Counted from the stretch's first letter, positions 8,845-18,913 are shown. The stretch is 64,000 bases of DNA from Photobacterium profundum SS9 (GCF_000196255.1 NC_006370.1:2118887-2182886); one strand, 5' to 3'. The notes: generated by a model not told the origin, from the letters alone. Translations and numbers: made by a program.

Positions 8845-8982
8845 AAATCATAAGCTCATTTTCTTTCCCATCTCAGCGGCTTGATTATGATTTTTTAATC
8901 ATAGATCACAATTTCTATCTATTTAGTTTCTATACTTATTTAGCAATATTATTCGATGTTGTTTATGAAAGAAGGAATAAGT

Positions 8983-9276
8983 ATGAAGTACAAAGCACAA
9001 AATCTAGACTACAAAGGTGAAAATTGCGGCGTACATAACTGGATTTCTGATAAAGGAAATTCATTTTACTGGCACCCTGATTGGCTACACATTGCGGAAG
9101 ATGAAACAGGCTTGCATGCACAACAACAATTAGACATTCCTTCTGGCGAGAAAGGCACAAAAAAACATGCTGTCACAGCGATTCTTAAACACTTAAATGA
9201 TTGGATTGTCGATGGTTTTGAAAAAAATCCTGACATTAAAGATGAAGCTGAAAAAGCCGAGAAAGGTTTGAAATAG
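8983..9276 (+). CDS. Small conserved-looking soluble protein
   Basis: A 97-residue acidic protein with no signal peptide or membrane helix. The N-terminal half is rich in aromatic and His residues (NWISDKGNSFYWHPDWLHIAE) and the C-terminus is a charged helix with repeated KAEKG-like residues. ATG 8983 is preceded by GAAGGA at good spacing, so it is preferred to the upstream in-frame ATG at 8956. I recognise no named domain. It is monocistronic and followed by a bidirectional terminator. Confidence 0.65.
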   Translation: MKYKAQNLDYKGENCGVHNWISDKGNSFYWHPDWLHIAEDETGLHAQQQLDIPSGEKGTKKHAVTAILKHLNDWIVDGFEKNPDIKDEAEKAEKGLK

Positions 9277-9329
9277 AACGTCGCTGTTATCGAGTGAGTT
9301 ACAACATCTACCTACTTGATTACTTCTAT

Positions 9330-9353
9330 AAGCCAGCAATTTCTTGCTGGCTT
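9330..9353. terminator. Bidirectional terminator
   Basis: Perfect 10-bp stem AAGCCAGCAA / TTGCTGGCTT with loop TTTC, between the small protein gene and the convergent RES toxin gene. T runs are short. Confidence 0.7.
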
Positions 9354-9369
9354 AATAGTTTCTAATCAA

Positions 9370-10050
9370 TCACACCAAGCTAATCTCAAGAACGGCATTT
9401 ACTGATGCCCCATTCCATTTATATGAAAAGTGTTTTGATTGGCATACTTTACTGACTAAATTAGGTTTGAATAACGCATAGCAATCGTAACCTTGGTGAC
9501 GTACTGATTGATAAAGAATGCCGTCACCTTTTTTGCCTTTAATATCATTAGCAACAGCTTGCGAGTGGGTATAATTCGTTGGGTGATAAACCTCTGAATC
9601 TAAAGAGCCTTGATCAGTTAAATCAGCAAGTTCACCATTAAACCAAGCATCTATACAACGCATTTGAATATCTTGCGCGGGCTCTTTGGTATACCCCATT
9701 AAACGTTCAAGGTGATAAACCGTTTCTTTAATCGCAGTATTGATATCAGGCGCCGCATAATAAACCCCATAATCCGCTGTATTAAACCGCGAACCATCAG
9801 GGTTTATATGTGTAAACGCTGCCATAACATAGCTGCAATGAGGAATGCCAACTAGACGATCGCTCACGGGTATTCCACTGAAATCACCGACTTCTTCGGC
9901 TAGTCTTGGGTTGGTAATCGCTTCAACAGCAAAGATAGCTTCTAACTGTTCTGGATTTGCCACATCTTCATAAAGATTTATCGGTGGATATTTAGATGGG
10001 ATCAGTCGAAAACATAATTGTTCTGAAAAAGATTTCATTGAATACTGCAT
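9370..10050 (-). CDS. RES-domain toxin (NAD+-degrading family)
   Basis: A 226-residue RES-domain protein. The family is named for conserved Arg, Glu and Ser, seen here as R15 (CFRLIP), E109 (IKETVYH, after GVYYAA) and S182 (GILYQSVR). Known RES toxins are ADP-ribosyltransferase-fold enzymes that destroy cytoplasmic NAD+. The start chosen, ATG 10050, overlaps the antitoxin stop as TAATG, the usual coupling; an upstream ATG at 10071 would give a 22-nt overlap. The gene order antitoxin then toxin is normal for this class. All three signature residues are kept, so it is probably active. Confidence 0.88.
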   Translation of the reverse strand: MQYSMKSFSEQLCFRLIPSKYPPINLYEDVANPEQLEAIFAVEAITNPRLAEEVGDFSGIPVSDRLVGIPHCSYVMAAFTHINPDGSRFNTADYGVYYAAPDINTAIKETVYHLERLMGYTKEPAQDIQMRCIDAWFNGELADLTDQGSLDSEVYHPTNYTHSQAVANDIKGKKGDGILYQSVRHQGYDCYALFKPNLVSKVCQSKHFSYKWNGASVNAVLEISLV

Positions 10051-10454
10051 TAAGATTTCCCACCACGCCAAGCATTTAAGCGTGAAGCTACCTGGTAAAG
10101 GTCAATCACTTTACCTTGCATCATGACATCCATTGCGCTTCGGCCAGCAAAGAACGGATGTGTATTGGGTTTCTGTACCCAGTTATAAACACTTTCTTCC
10201 GCGGTAAATATTATGCGTAGGCATTTGTGAATATTTAATATGTAGCTCATACGTTCTAGCAAATCTTTCGATACTTTTGCAGACTCTGGGTGGCTACGGT
10301 ATTTATTCAAGGTTGAACGGCTGGTTAAACCAAGTACAGCCATCTGCTGAGCTTGTGTACAAGACCATTTATCCAAAATATTGAAAACAACTGGCAGTAC
10401 TGCATTTCCAGTATTGGGTAGAGCTTGTTGGTGAGTCGCTGGTGTTGTATTCAT
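10050..10454 (-). CDS. Xre/MbcA/ParS-type antitoxin (DUF2384)
   Basis: A 134-residue partner of the RES toxin. The N-terminal part has an HTH (about residues 34-58, LGLTSRSTLNKYRSHP) and the C-terminal part has the toxin-binding domain with W..KPNTHPFFAGRSAMDVMMQGK and LNAWRGG, the pattern of Xre-ParS (MbcA/ParS/Xre) antitoxins. It should neutralise the toxin directly and repress the operon by binding the AT-rich promoter at 10487-10515. SD AGAGGG precedes the ATG. Confidence 0.88.
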   Translation of the reverse strand: MNTTPATHQQALPNTGNAVLPVVFNILDKWSCTQAQQMAVLGLTSRSTLNKYRSHPESAKVSKDLLERMSYILNIHKCLRIIFTAEESVYNWVQKPNTHPFFAGRSAMDVMMQGKVIDLYQVASRLNAWRGGKS

Positions 10455-10486
10455 AGCACCCTCTGCATTTTACCTTTATATGTATA

Positions 10487-10515
10487 TTTATAGACTAAAT
10501 TAAATTAAATGTCCA
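10487..10515 (-). promoter_or_regulatory. Promoter of the RES/Xre operon
   Basis: On the minus strand TGGACA (10510-10515), a 17-nt spacer and TATAAA (10487-10492), 33 nt upstream of the antitoxin ATG; each box matches consensus at 5 of 6. The -10 is embedded in alternating TATA-rich DNA suitable for an antitoxin operator. The rest of the gap 10455-10764 holds nothing recognised. Confidence 0.65.
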
Positions 10516-10764
10516 TTTATGGCTAATCGTGTATTCTTTATTAAACCCGTAACGATTCTGAGCTAACAGGGCTAAGAAGTAGCTCAATACCATTGAACTA
10601 CGTAATAAAGGCACTTATCTATCAGTACGGCTGAGGTTCGCAACAATGGTGCTTTTAAGCCGTAGAAACAACGTATTAATTAACAGATTAGTTAGCGTTA
10701 GATGGCTAAAAACAGGTATGGTAAAACAACGAAGTAATTTAGCTATTTTTGTTGAGAGCAAACC

Positions 10765-11682
10765 ATGATCCACAAACTACAATCTATCGAGCGGCAATCA
10801 TTGACTGTTGGTGTTGTTGCAAATCTTGTAATGGCGCTATCTGGCTGGGCGACTTTTTACCTATCAGGGTCTGAAGCCTTATTACTCGACGGTAACTTTT
10901 CGTTCATTATGTTCTTGTCATCTATCGCTGCACTGAAAGTGGCTGAGATAAAAACGCGGCGCTCTCACACTTTCCCTTTTGGCTTATTTATCACAGAAGC
11001 CTTATATTCTTTGGTTAAAGGTTTATTGATTGGCGGCGTACTACTGGCTGCGATCATCGGTAATGTGTCCAAAATCGTCCAGTACATTAATGGCGCAGAA
11101 TTACCGCCTCTCAAGACTGGTCCTATTCTGATCTATTCCATTGCGATGGTTATCATCTGTTTTGGCTTATCCTTGTTTTATCATTATCAAAACAAACAGG
11201 TAGGCAATAAAAGCAGCATGCTCAGTATCGACAAAAGTGCGTCGCTCATCGATGGGTTCATGTCGGCTGGTACTGGTGCCGCTTTGGTTATTATCGGTTA
11301 CGTGAATGCTGATGGTGGGTGGGGGTTTCTTCTATATATTGGTGATGCCATCATGGTTCTAATTTTGGCGTGCCTCATGATAAAACAACCAGTTTCTATT
11401 GTCAGAAATGCCTTTATCGAAATGGCAGGCGGACAGTTACAAAATCAACAAGATTATCAGCGCATTGAAAGTACCATCAGTGACTCACTCACTGCACAAA
11501 CACTTAAGCAAGAAGACTTGTTCATCAGCAAGACAGAGAGTAGCTACTTGGTCGTGATCAGCTTTTCGGCTGAGCAACTCACATCTATTGATAGTGAAGC
11601 TTTACTGACAACAAAAAACGGAATTAATCAGCAGCTTAGTAAGACGTATCCGCATATTGATGTTGAGTTTGTTCTAGCATAA
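10765..11682 (+). CDS. Cation diffusion facilitator-like transporter
   Basis: A 305-residue membrane protein of the CDF (cation efflux) fold with about six helices in the first 215 residues and a soluble C-terminal domain. Helix II carries LLLDGNFS and helix V carries DKSASLIDGF, corresponding to the intramembrane Asp-based metal site; RSHTFPFG matches the conserved loop after helix II. Two of the classical His/Asp ligands are replaced by Asn/Ser/Lys, so the metal specificity or even metal transport is uncertain. It resembles the divergent CDF proteins of Vibrionaceae rather than the Zn/Fe exporter FieF. Monocistronic with its own terminator. Confidence 0.75.
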   Translation: MIHKLQSIERQSLTVGVVANLVMALSGWATFYLSGSEALLLDGNFSFIMFLSSIAALKVAEIKTRRSHTFPFGLFITEALYSLVKGLLIGGVLLAAIIGNVSKIVQYINGAELPPLKTGPILIYSIAMVIICFGLSLFYHYQNKQVGNKSSMLSIDKSASLIDGFMSAGTGAALVIIGYVNADGGWGFLLYIGDAIMVLILACLMIKQPVSIVRNAFIEMAGGQLQNQQDYQRIESTISDSLTAQTLKQEDLFISKTESSYLVVISFSAEQLTSIDSEALLTTKNGINQQLSKTYPHIDVEFVLA

Positions 11683-11711
11683 AAAGAGCTACTTCTGCGT
11701 TAGGTTGATAC

Positions 11712-11743
11712 AAAAAAGCGCCATAATCATACGGCGCTTTTTT
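11712..11743. terminator. Bidirectional intrinsic terminator
   Basis: Perfect 11-bp stem AAAAAAGCGCC / GGCGCTTTTTT, loop of 10, between the CDF gene and convergent pepT. Confidence 0.9.
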
Positions 11744-11784
11744 ACAGAACAACTTTACAGGTCAATGCTAAAAACACATCAAAT

Positions 11785-13014
11785 TTACTGGTACTTCTCT
11801 GATGTTTTCTCAGCTAATTTAACGATAACACGTACAGCCTGTTCCATGCCTTCAATCGTAATGAATTCATGAATACCATGGAAGTTATAGCCGCCAGTGA
11901 AAATATTAGGACAAGGTAAGCCCATAAACGACAAGCGAGCTCCGTCTGTACCACCACGAATAGGTTTGATATCAGGCTTTACATCACATGCAATCATGGC
12001 TTCTTTCGCCAATTCAATAATATGTTGGTGTGGCTCTACCATTTCTCGCATGTTGAAATAACAATCGGTAAGAATAAGCTCAACACGCCCTTTCGTTAAT
12101 GAACTGTTTAGCTCATCGACTTTACTTTGCATAAAGACTTTACGCTGCTCGAGCCCTTTGCGATCAAAATCACGGATAATGTAGCCGAGTTCAGTTTTTG
12201 CAACAGAAGGCTCCATTGATTTTAAATGGTAAAATCCTTCATAGTGCTCGGTACATTCTGGTGTTTCTTCTGTTGGCATCATTAACTGGAATTGAGCAGC
12301 AATGTTCATCGAGTTAATCATTTTATTTTTTGCCGTACCAGGGTGAACATTCACACCATGACAAATAACATCAGCCGACGTGGCATTGAAGTTTTCAAAC
12401 TCTAGTTCACCAACAGGGCCACCATCAATGGTGTAAGCCCATTTCGCACCAAACTTTTCAACATTAAACAAGTTTGCACCACGACCAATCTCTTCATCTG
12501 GTGTAAAGCCGATACAGATATCGCCATGTTTAATGTCTGGGTTGGCTTTAAGGTGCGCAATAGCTGTAATAATCTCTGCAATACCTGCTTTATTATCAGC
12601 ACCCAGTAATGTTGTACCATCAGTGGTAATAATATTGTGACCAAGCAACTTTCTAAGATCAGGATATTGAATCGGCGAAAGCACTTCGTCGCCTATACCT
12701 AATGCAATATCACCACCTTGATAATTTTCAACAATTTGTGGTACTACATCTTTACCTGAAGCATCTGGCGCTGTGTCCATATGCGCGATAAGACCAATCG
12801 CTGGCACATCATGCTCTACATTTGACGGCAAGCGTGCCATCACGTAACCGTTCTCATCAAGCTCAACATCAACCAATTCTAGCTCGATAAGCTCATTCTT
12901 TAATTGCTCTGCAAGTACAATCTGACCACTGGTACTTGGGCATTGGGTAACTGAGGAGTTAGATTGAGTTTCAAAGCTTACATAACGTAGAAAACGCTCA
13001 ACTAAATTATCCAT
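11785..13014 (-). CDS. pepT: Peptidase T (tripeptidase)
   Basis: A 409-residue M20B aminotripeptidase that cleaves the N-terminal residue of tripeptides in the cytoplasm using two zinc ions. Metal and catalytic motifs are present: [17 protein letters not shown], the catalytic Glu pair in [10 protein letters not shown], and the C-terminal GGTDGARLS and [12 protein letters not shown]. Length equals that of E. coli PepT (about 408). Many pepT genes respond to FNR; no clear FNR box was found in the short upstream region here. Confidence 0.96.
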   Translation of the reverse strand: MDNLVERFLRYVSFETQSNSSVTQCPSTSGQIVLAEQLKNELIELELVDVELDENGYVMARLPSNVEHDVPAIGLIAHMDTAPDASGKDVVPQIVENYQGGDIALGIGDEVLSPIQYPDLRKLLGHNIITTDGTTLLGADNKAGIAEIITAIAHLKANPDIKHGDICIGFTPDEEIGRGANLFNVEKFGAKWAYTIDGGPVGELEFENFNATSADVICHGVNVHPGTAKNKMINSMNIAAQFQLMMPTEETPECTEHYEGFYHLKSMEPSVAKTELGYIIRDFDRKGLEQRKVFMQSKVDELNSSLTKGRVELILTDCYFNMREMVEPHQHIIELAKEAMIACDVKPDIKPIRGGTDGARLSFMGLPCPNIFTGGYNFHGIHEFITIEGMEQAVRVIVKLAEKTSEKYQ

Positions 13015-13174
13015 AGACCACTCTTAATTAGGTTATTTAAGTACTGTTACGAAAATAGATAAGTACTTACAAAATGTAACAGTGATTATTATGCACAATG
13101 AGCACTGCTGGCTTTGAGGTGGGTCATTTTTTAAGAGGATAAGTAAAATAAATACTGCGTGAGTATACAAAGAT

Positions 13175-13213
13175 AAAAAAAAGAGAGCCATCACAGAATG
13201 ATGTACTCTCTTT
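13175..13213 (-). terminator. Terminator of the DUF2987 operon
   Basis: On the minus strand an 8-bp stem AAAGAGAG / CTCTCTTT with inner ATCA/TGAT pairing is followed by a run of eight Ts. Confidence 0.8.
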
Positions 13214-13248
13214 GATTTTTTAGTAAATTATCAATAATTACTGATAAA

Positions 13249-13911
13249 TCAACTATCTTGTGGAATCCACGGTGTCACTTTAATTGGGTTTTCTGGAAGC
13301 TGAACATTTTCACCTTCAGTTAAATCAGCAAGCTTAAGCACAAGCGTTTGATCGCTTACGGTTAATGTTTTGCCATTACTTAATGTAATAGGGTTTAATG
13401 ATGGTGTTGCAAAGTGTACAACCACTCCTTTCACTTCAGGCATAAACCACTTCGAGAACATGCCGCCTAAGTCACCCATCATGTTATTCATTTGAGGAAC
13501 AAGATTGGCAAGTTCAGCTTGGCTGATAGCATTATCGTAAGTCTTATTTGCAATAACCTGCATAGAGACATCACACGTAATACCATCATCAATCACGAAA
13601 GTGACATATGGGTTTGCCGACCGTAAGTTCTTATCGACAGGAACTGCGAGTTCATTACTACTTGGAATTACCAATTCTTCATAGTGCTCATCTTTACGCA
13701 TTGAACCTTTTTGAATCTTACAGACTTCACCATTAGCCTGATTAATCAGATACAGTGCAACACGTACGTCGTCATGCCCTTCTTTTACATTTTGCTTTAG
13801 CTTGCCGTAAAGCGTGCTATAACGCATTTCAATATTTTGTGCAGCTGCATCTTGAGCATAAACAGATCCTGTTGCAAACAGACCTGCTAATAGCCAATGA
13901 GTTAACTTCAT
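13249..13911 (-). CDS. DUF2987-type periplasmic protein
   Basis: A 220-residue secreted protein with a signal peptide (cleavage near SVYA-QD). The mature part has two cysteines (in GEVCKIQKG and ITCDVSMQV) likely to form a disulfide. It resembles the DUF2987 family of Vibrio/Photobacterium, whose function is unknown. Its ATG directly abuts the stop of the glucosaminidase gene, so it is the last gene of a three-gene operon for envelope proteins. No catalytic motif was found. Confidence 0.65.
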   Translation of the reverse strand: MKLTHWLLAGLFATGSVYAQDAAAQNIEMRYSTLYGKLKQNVKEGHDDVRVALYLINQANGEVCKIQKGSMRKDEHYEELVIPSSNELAVPVDKNLRSANPYVTFVIDDGITCDVSMQVIANKTYDNAISQAELANLVPQMNNMMGDLGGMFSKWFMPEVKGVVVHFATPSLNPITLSNGKTLTVSDQTLVLKLADLTEGENVQLPENPIKVTPWIPQDS

Positions 13912-14679
13912 TTATCCTTGGCTCCAATATTTATTGTTATGTTTAATCATGGCTTGAATTTCAGTGACGTAAGCGTTACCACGTTCTGAATAACGAATTA
14001 GCCCTTCAGCAAGCTTTGTCCCTTCAATCGGCTTACCTGCGCGACGTTGAGCGGCACGTAATTCACGAAGTTCAGCATAAGCACTATTACGATTCACATT
14101 CATAAAGTAAGCATTAACAGAACGATAGGCTGATTCAAATACAGCGACTTCGTGTGTAGAGCCTTCATTTCTTGCTAACGGTACTAGTCCACAGCCTTTA
14201 CGATAACACCACTGACCGAAATAATTATTCCCTTCAGTGGCAAAGCGTGATGTACCCCAAGCGGATTCATTTGCAGCTTGGCTTAATACTAACTCTTTAG
14301 GTAAAACATCAACTCGAAGTAGCATATGAGACAACCAAGTATCAGTTACACCGTCACCAGTGAAAGAAACGCTATACATTTTACTTAGACGCCTAGCATG
14401 ATCTATTTCTTCACTATCTGGCGACTTGCCCGCATCAAGCTCTGCTTTTATTCTTAATAAGAAATCCCTTTCTTTCGTCACTCGTTTATTTTCTTGTTCA
14501 ACAGATGGCATTAAATACGCAAAGAAAGCCGTTTTTTTTTCATTCACATCTGTCATTGCAGAAAAATTAGGTTTTGAAAGTGACGCAACATTTACACTTT
14601 CATCAGAATTTGGTGTATCACCACACCCCACCATAAGTGCAGACATTAACGCTGCAATAACAACCTTGTTTTTATTCAT
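13912..14679 (-). CDS. Bax-type glucosaminidase lipoprotein
   Basis: A 255-residue predicted lipoprotein (lipobox LMVGC, Cys 19) with a C-terminal glucosaminidase domain (GH73/Bax family). The catalytic region is LSQAANESAWGTSRFA with the conserved Glu, followed by GNNYFGQWCY and the late motif LIRYSERGNAYV. It should cleave peptidoglycan N-acetylglucosaminyl bonds in the periplasm. Start ATG overlaps the upstream membrane-protein stop as TAATG. E. coli Bax is similar in domain layout; the family includes FlgJ-type enzymes but no flagellar gene is nearby. Confidence 0.85.
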   Translation of the reverse strand: MNKNKVVIAALMSALMVGCGDTPNSDESVNVASLSKPNFSAMTDVNEKKTAFFAYLMPSVEQENKRVTKERDFLLRIKAELDAGKSPDSEEIDHARRLSKMYSVSFTGDGVTDTWLSHMLLRVDVLPKELVLSQAANESAWGTSRFATEGNNYFGQWCYRKGCGLVPLARNEGSTHEVAVFESAYRSVNAYFMNVNRNSAYAELRELRAAQRRAGKPIEGTKLAEGLIRYSERGNAYVTEIQAMIKHNNKYWSQG

Positions 14680-15662
14680 TATGCGTTAAATACCTTACCG
14701 CCTTTTTCTGTGTCATCGCTTTGTGGCGTATTTCCACTACCTTGCTGGTGGTTATCATTTTCATCATCAGCGTGGTCTTTATTTGGCGTCGGTGCAGAGT
14801 CTGTTGTTTCAGTTTCATTGTCTAGGACAGACGTCGGTTGTTGCTGTTCATTTTCTGCTTGAACATGATCAGTCTGAACATTATTTTCTTGTGTATTTTT
14901 CTTCGTTTGAGCTGATGTTACCTGCAAGGTAATGCCAAACATATTGCGATATATAATTGCTTTCACATTAAAGAAAAATGGAATCGTCCAAAGAAGACCA
15001 ATGCCTGCGGTTGCGAAAGAAACAAAAAACATAATCAAAACAACGAGGAAAATAGCCGTCATTGGCATGAACTTTTTGAATGTTGCTTGCAATGAAATTT
15101 TAATCGCTTTAATTGGCGCAATGCGTTTTTCACAAACAAGTATAATTGCCATGCTAAAGCCCATAGACAGCAACAAGCCGATGATTGGGAATATCGCATT
15201 ACCAATACCCTGAAGAGAGGATATCAGTAGCATAGTAATGATAGAAACAAGCGTAAACGGAAAACCTTTGATCAAGTGTCCAGGTTTAGAAGGTAAACCA
15301 ACAGCATGATTAAGCGCCATTAAACTTGCGCCTACATACAATGGTGCACTCAACACATCAGACCAAAAGTTAGCCATGTAGCCAGCTTGAACGATCTCTT
15401 GTGTCAGTTCTTTTCCTGTTATCACGGCATCGAAAAATATTGCCGGATTACCGAGCTGAACTTGCAGACCAAGCAGCAATAACGCGATTTGCGCCAAAAA
15501 CAACCCGATCACAGCAGGTAGAAATGTGAGAATGTTGCGAGCAGTTATCTTCCACGCTTCTTGTAAAACTGCAACAGCCTGCAGTTCTACATCTCCCTTT
15601 AACGCTTTTTCAACCGACCCGCCAACATGGAAACTTTTATTCATCGCGTCTTTCATAAACAT
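14679..15662 (-). CDS. Polytopic membrane protein with acidic disordered tail
   Basis: A 327-residue protein with about six membrane helices between residues 40 and 245 and a C-terminal 80-residue tail rich in Gln, Asn, Glu and Thr that is probably disordered. The N-terminal 35 residues are cytosolic. I recognise no enzyme motif; related proteins are annotated only as membrane proteins. Start candidates are ATG 15662, 15656 and 15644 with no strong Shine-Dalgarno, so the start is uncertain. It is the first gene of the operon with the Bax-type glucosaminidase and DUF2987 genes. Confidence 0.65.
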   Translation of the reverse strand: MFMKDAMNKSFHVGGSVEKALKGDVELQAVAVLQEAWKITARNILTFLPAVIGLFLAQIALLLLGLQVQLGNPAIFFDAVITGKELTQEIVQAGYMANFWSDVLSAPLYVGASLMALNHAVGLPSKPGHLIKGFPFTLVSIITMLLISSLQGIGNAIFPIIGLLLSMGFSMAIILVCEKRIAPIKAIKISLQATFKKFMPMTAIFLVVLIMFFVSFATAGIGLLWTIPFFFNVKAIIYRNMFGITLQVTSAQTKKNTQENNVQTDHVQAENEQQQPTSVLDNETETTDSAPTPNKDHADDENDNHQQGSGNTPQSDDTEKGGKVFNA

Positions 15663-15772
15663 ATCATTCTGTGTGAGGAACGCCCATTGTACGACATCAA
15701 CACCTTTTTAAAAAACCTAGCCATACTAAAAAGTCGTTACCAAGTGTTGAATTGTTCAATATTTGCCCGATA

Positions 15773-15886
15773 ATGGCTCGTAATATCATTTTTATGCTGG
15801 TTCTTAGTGTTTTCATTACGGTTGATATAGCACTGAAACAGCATTGCTCACAGGTGCACATTCCAAATAGTAAAAAGTCATGTTAA
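15773..15886 (+). CDS. Possible 37-residue membrane peptide (doubtful)
   Basis: In the 441-nt gap before potA there is a 37-codon frame starting MARNIIFMLVLSVFITVDIA, one hydrophobic helix with a polar, cysteine-containing tail. No clear Shine-Dalgarno precedes it. It could be chance. The remainder of the gap holds the potA promoter and AT-rich sequence. Confidence 0.25.
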   Translation: MARNIIFMLVLSVFITVDIALKQHCSQVHIPNSKKSC

Positions 15887-16009
15887 ATACGCCTATTTTT
15901 CATATTCATAACAACTGTAAATTGTAGCAAATAAGTGACATTTTTTCGATTGAAGGAATTTAAGCACAACGTATTGCACCCACTAGAAAAAACACTGAAA
16001 AAAAACGCT

Positions 16010-16037
16010 TTGAATTGCACGATTTGAGGTCTATTAT
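16010..16037 (+). promoter_or_regulatory. Candidate sigma70 promoter of potABC
   Basis: TTGAAT (16010-16015), a 16-nt spacer and TATTAT (16032-16037), 66 nt upstream of the potA start. Confidence 0.55.
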
Positions 16038-16103
16038 GCGCCTCCTAAAATTAGCCTTTATATTGGGGTGTAAGCAAAGCCTCAGGATGGAGATAACGTA
16101 GAA

Positions 16104-17222
16104 TTGAACGCTTCAACAACATCTAAGAAACCAGTCATTCAGCTTAAAGGGTTAAACAAGAGCTTCGATGGTAAGCAAATTATTGCTGGTTTGGATCTAA
16201 ATGTTAATGATGGTGAATTTTTAACCATCTTAGGTCCATCAGGTTGTGGTAAAACCACAGTACTTCGTCTTATTGCTGGTTTTGAAAACTCTGACGCTGG
16301 TCAGGTTATTATTGCCAATAAGGATGTTACTCAGGTTCCAGCTGAACAACGCCATGTCAATACGGTGTTTCAAAGCTATGCACTGTTCCCCCATATGACA
16401 GTATTTGAGAATGTTGCGTTTGGTTTACGCATGCAAAAAGTAAGCGAGAGTGAAATAGAGCCTCGTGTTATGGATGCATTGCGCATGGTACAGCTTGATA
16501 AGTTTGCACCTCGTAAGCCTCATCAGTTGTCTGGTGGACAGCAACAGCGAGTTGCAATAGCGCGTGCCGTTGTAAACAAACCAAAAGTATTATTATTAGA
16601 TGAATCACTCTCTGCTCTTGATTACAAATTACGTAAACAAATGCAGCTCGAGCTAAAACAACTGCAAAGAAAATTAGGCATTACGTTTATTTTCGTTACG
16701 CACGATCAAGAAGAAGCATTGTCGATGTCTGATCGTATTATTGTTATGCGTGACGGTAATATTGAACAAGATGGCTCTCCACGTGAAATATATGAAGAAC
16801 CCACTAACTTGTTTGTTGCGCGCTTCATTGGTGAAATCAACGTTTTTGATGCTACCGTAAAAGAACGTTTAGACGAAAAACGTATTATGGCAGAGGTTGA
16901 AGGTCGTACAGCACAGATTCACTGTGAGCTTGCAGTCAAAACCGGCGACAAACTGAAAGTACTGCTACGCCCTGAAGATATTCGCCTTGAAGAGATCAAC
17001 AACGATGAACATGCTAAAGGTATTATCGGTTACGTGCGTGAACGTACCTATAAAGGGATGACACTCGATTCAGTCATAGAATTAGAATCAGGCATGTCAG
17101 TAATGGTAAGTGAGTTCTTTAACGAAGATGATCCAGACGTTGACCACTCACTCAATCAAAAAGTTGCTGTAACTTGGGTAGAAAGCTGGGAAGTGGTATT
17201 AGCTGATGAACAAGAAGCTTAA
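16104..17222 (+). CDS. potA: Spermidine/putrescine ABC transporter ATPase PotA
   Basis: A 372-residue ABC ATPase powering polyamine uptake. It has Walker [11 protein letters not shown]-loop [12 protein letters not shown], signature LSGGQQQR, Walker [13 protein letters not shown] and switch His in FVTHDQEEA, followed by a C-terminal TOBE-like regulatory domain (from about residue 240) with [11 protein letters not shown]. The only usable start is TTG 16104, with GGAG 11 nt upstream and an in-frame stop just before, so poor initiation may keep ATPase levels low. It overlaps potB by 17 nt. Sequence closely follows E. coli PotA throughout. Confidence 0.96.
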   Translation: MNASTTSKKPVIQLKGLNKSFDGKQIIAGLDLNVNDGEFLTILGPSGCGKTTVLRLIAGFENSDAGQVIIANKDVTQVPAEQRHVNTVFQSYALFPHMTVFENVAFGLRMQKVSESEIEPRVMDALRMVQLDKFAPRKPHQLSGGQQQRVAIARAVVNKPKVLLLDESLSALDYKLRKQMQLELKQLQRKLGITFIFVTHDQEEALSMSDRIIVMRDGNIEQDGSPREIYEEPTNLFVARFIGEINVFDATVKERLDEKRIMAEVEGRTAQIHCELAVKTGDKLKVLLRPEDIRLEEINNDEHAKGIIGYVRERTYKGMTLDSVIELESGMSVMVSEFFNEDDPDVDHSLNQKVAVTWVESWEVVLADEQEA

Positions 17223-18063
17223 TCTACAAAACATCATCATAGCAATTATCGTCAGTTGGCTGGTTTTATTTGTTTTCGTGCCAAACTTGATGATCATCGG
17301 AACCAGTTTTCTGACCCGTGATGATGCAAATCTTATTGAAATGACCTTTACGTTTAATAACTACATAAGGTTGTTTGATCCGTTGTATGCAAAAGTTATG
17401 TGGCATTCGTTCTACATGGCAATTACAGCAACGATCTTATGTTTACTTATTGGATACCCGTTTGCGTACGCCATTACAAAGATGCCCGAAAAGTGGCGTC
17501 CGTTTATGCTGTTTTTGGTTATCGTGCCTTTTTGGACTAACTCATTAATCCGTACCTATGGTTTGAAAATCATGCTTGGTACGCGGGGCATTCTTAATAA
17601 TACCCTGCTCTATTTAGATATTATTGATAAGCCAATACGTATCATGTACACAGAATATGCCGTCATGATTGGTCTCGTTTATATTCTTTTGCCGTTTATG
17701 GTGTTGCCATTATATTCAGCCATTGAAAAACTTGATAATACGTATATTGAAGCTGCCCGTGATTTGGGCGCATCAAAATTCCAAACGTTTATTAAAGTGA
17801 TATTCCCATTAACAATGCCGGGTATTATTGCCGGTTGTTTGCTTGTTTTATTACCTGCATTAGGCATGTTCTATGTATCTGACCTATTAGGTGGTGCAAA
17901 GAACCTACTAATAGGTAATGTGATTAAGAGCCAAGTATTGAATGCTCGGGATTGGCCATTTGGTTCTGCAACCAGTATTGCATTGACGGCGTCAATGGCA
18001 ATTATGCTTTATGCCTATTATCGTGCTGGTAAATTGCTGAACCGTAAAGTGGAGCTGGAATAA
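17206..18063 (+). CDS. potB: Spermidine/putrescine permease PotB
   Basis: A 285-residue inner-membrane permease with six helices and the EAA loop [21 protein letters not shown] that docks on PotA. The start lies inside potA (17-nt overlap) and the stop overlaps potC as TAATG, so potABC is one translationally coupled unit. The N-terminus has a single helix followed by the periplasmic loop [19 protein letters not shown] typical of PotB. Confidence 0.95.
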   Translation: MNKKLNLQNIIIAIIVSWLVLFVFVPNLMIIGTSFLTRDDANLIEMTFTFNNYIRLFDPLYAKVMWHSFYMAITATILCLLIGYPFAYAITKMPEKWRPFMLFLVIVPFWTNSLIRTYGLKIMLGTRGILNNTLLYLDIIDKPIRIMYTEYAVMIGLVYILLPFMVLPLYSAIEKLDNTYIEAARDLGASKFQTFIKVIFPLTMPGIIAGCLLVLLPALGMFYVSDLLGGAKNLLIGNVIKSQVLNARDWPFGSATSIALTASMAIMLYAYYRAGKLLNRKVELE

Positions 18064-18833
18064 TGGGACGTACCTTTAAATTTGGCTTTATGACGTTGGT
18101 GTACGCTTTCTTATATACACCTATTTTGATTTTAATTGTGAACTCATTTAATGCCAGTAAATTTGGGATGAAATGGGGCGGTTTTACAACCAAATGGTAC
18201 GAACAATTACTTAATAACGATAGCTTAATTCAAGCAGCATGGCACTCAATCACGATAGCGGTATTCTCTGCCACTGCTGCCGCTATTATTGGTAGTTTGA
18301 CGGCAGTAGCACTATTTCGTTATCAGTTCCGAGGTAAGAAATTCGTCAATGGCATGTTGTTTGTTGTAATGATGTCGCCTGACATTGTTATGGCTATTTC
18401 GCTATTAGCGTTGTTCTTAATTATGGGTGCTCAGTTGGGTTTCTTAACCCTACTTCTTTCGCACATTACATTCTGTCTGCCTTTTGTGGTCGTTACAGTA
18501 TATAGCCGTCTTAAAGGCTTTGATGTGAAGATGTTAGAAGCTGCGCGCGATCTCGGTGCGAGTGAATGGGTGATTTTAAAGCAAATCATTCTACCATTAG
18601 CAAAACCGGCTGTTGCAGCGGGTTGGTTGTTAAGCTTCACCCTATCGCTCGATGACGTTATCGTTAGTTCGTTTGTAACTGGCCCAAGTTATGAAATTCT
18701 ACCATTGAAGATTTATTCAATGGTTAAAGTCGGCATTTCGCCGGAAGTAAATGCATTGGCGACGATAATGTTGATTGTATCTCTCTTCCTTGTTGTGTGT
18801 TCGCAACTCTTGGCAAGAGATAAGATCAAATAG
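18063..18833 (+). CDS. potC: Spermidine/putrescine permease PotC
   Basis: A 256-residue second permease subunit with six helices and the EAA loop [21 protein letters not shown]. It starts at TAATG with potB. The first 40 residues (YTPILILIVNSFNAS) and the loop SLDDVIVSSFVTGPSYEILP are typical of PotC. A strong terminator follows it at 18880-18913. Confidence 0.95.
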   Translation: MGRTFKFGFMTLVYAFLYTPILILIVNSFNASKFGMKWGGFTTKWYEQLLNNDSLIQAAWHSITIAVFSATAAAIIGSLTAVALFRYQFRGKKFVNGMLFVVMMSPDIVMAISLLALFLIMGAQLGFLTLLLSHITFCLPFVVVTVYSRLKGFDVKMLEAARDLGASEWVILKQIILPLAKPAVAAGWLLSFTLSLDDVIVSSFVTGPSYEILPLKIYSMVKVGISPEVNALATIMLIVSLFLVVCSQLLARDKIK

Positions 18834-18879
18834 AGCTACATTTACAACGAATACATCTTTGGCATTAGCCAACTGAACA

Positions 18880-18913
18880 CAAGTGATTAATCTAATTAAT
18901 CACTTGTTTTTTT
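18880..18913 (+). terminator. Strong intrinsic terminator between potC and potD1
   Basis: Perfect 11-bp stem CAAGTGATTAA / TTAATCACTTG, 5-nt loop, then seven Ts. It ends only 33 nt before the potD1 ATG, leaving no room for a full promoter after it; a small second hairpin CCCCAGTGGGG follows before the ribosome site. Confidence 0.9.
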
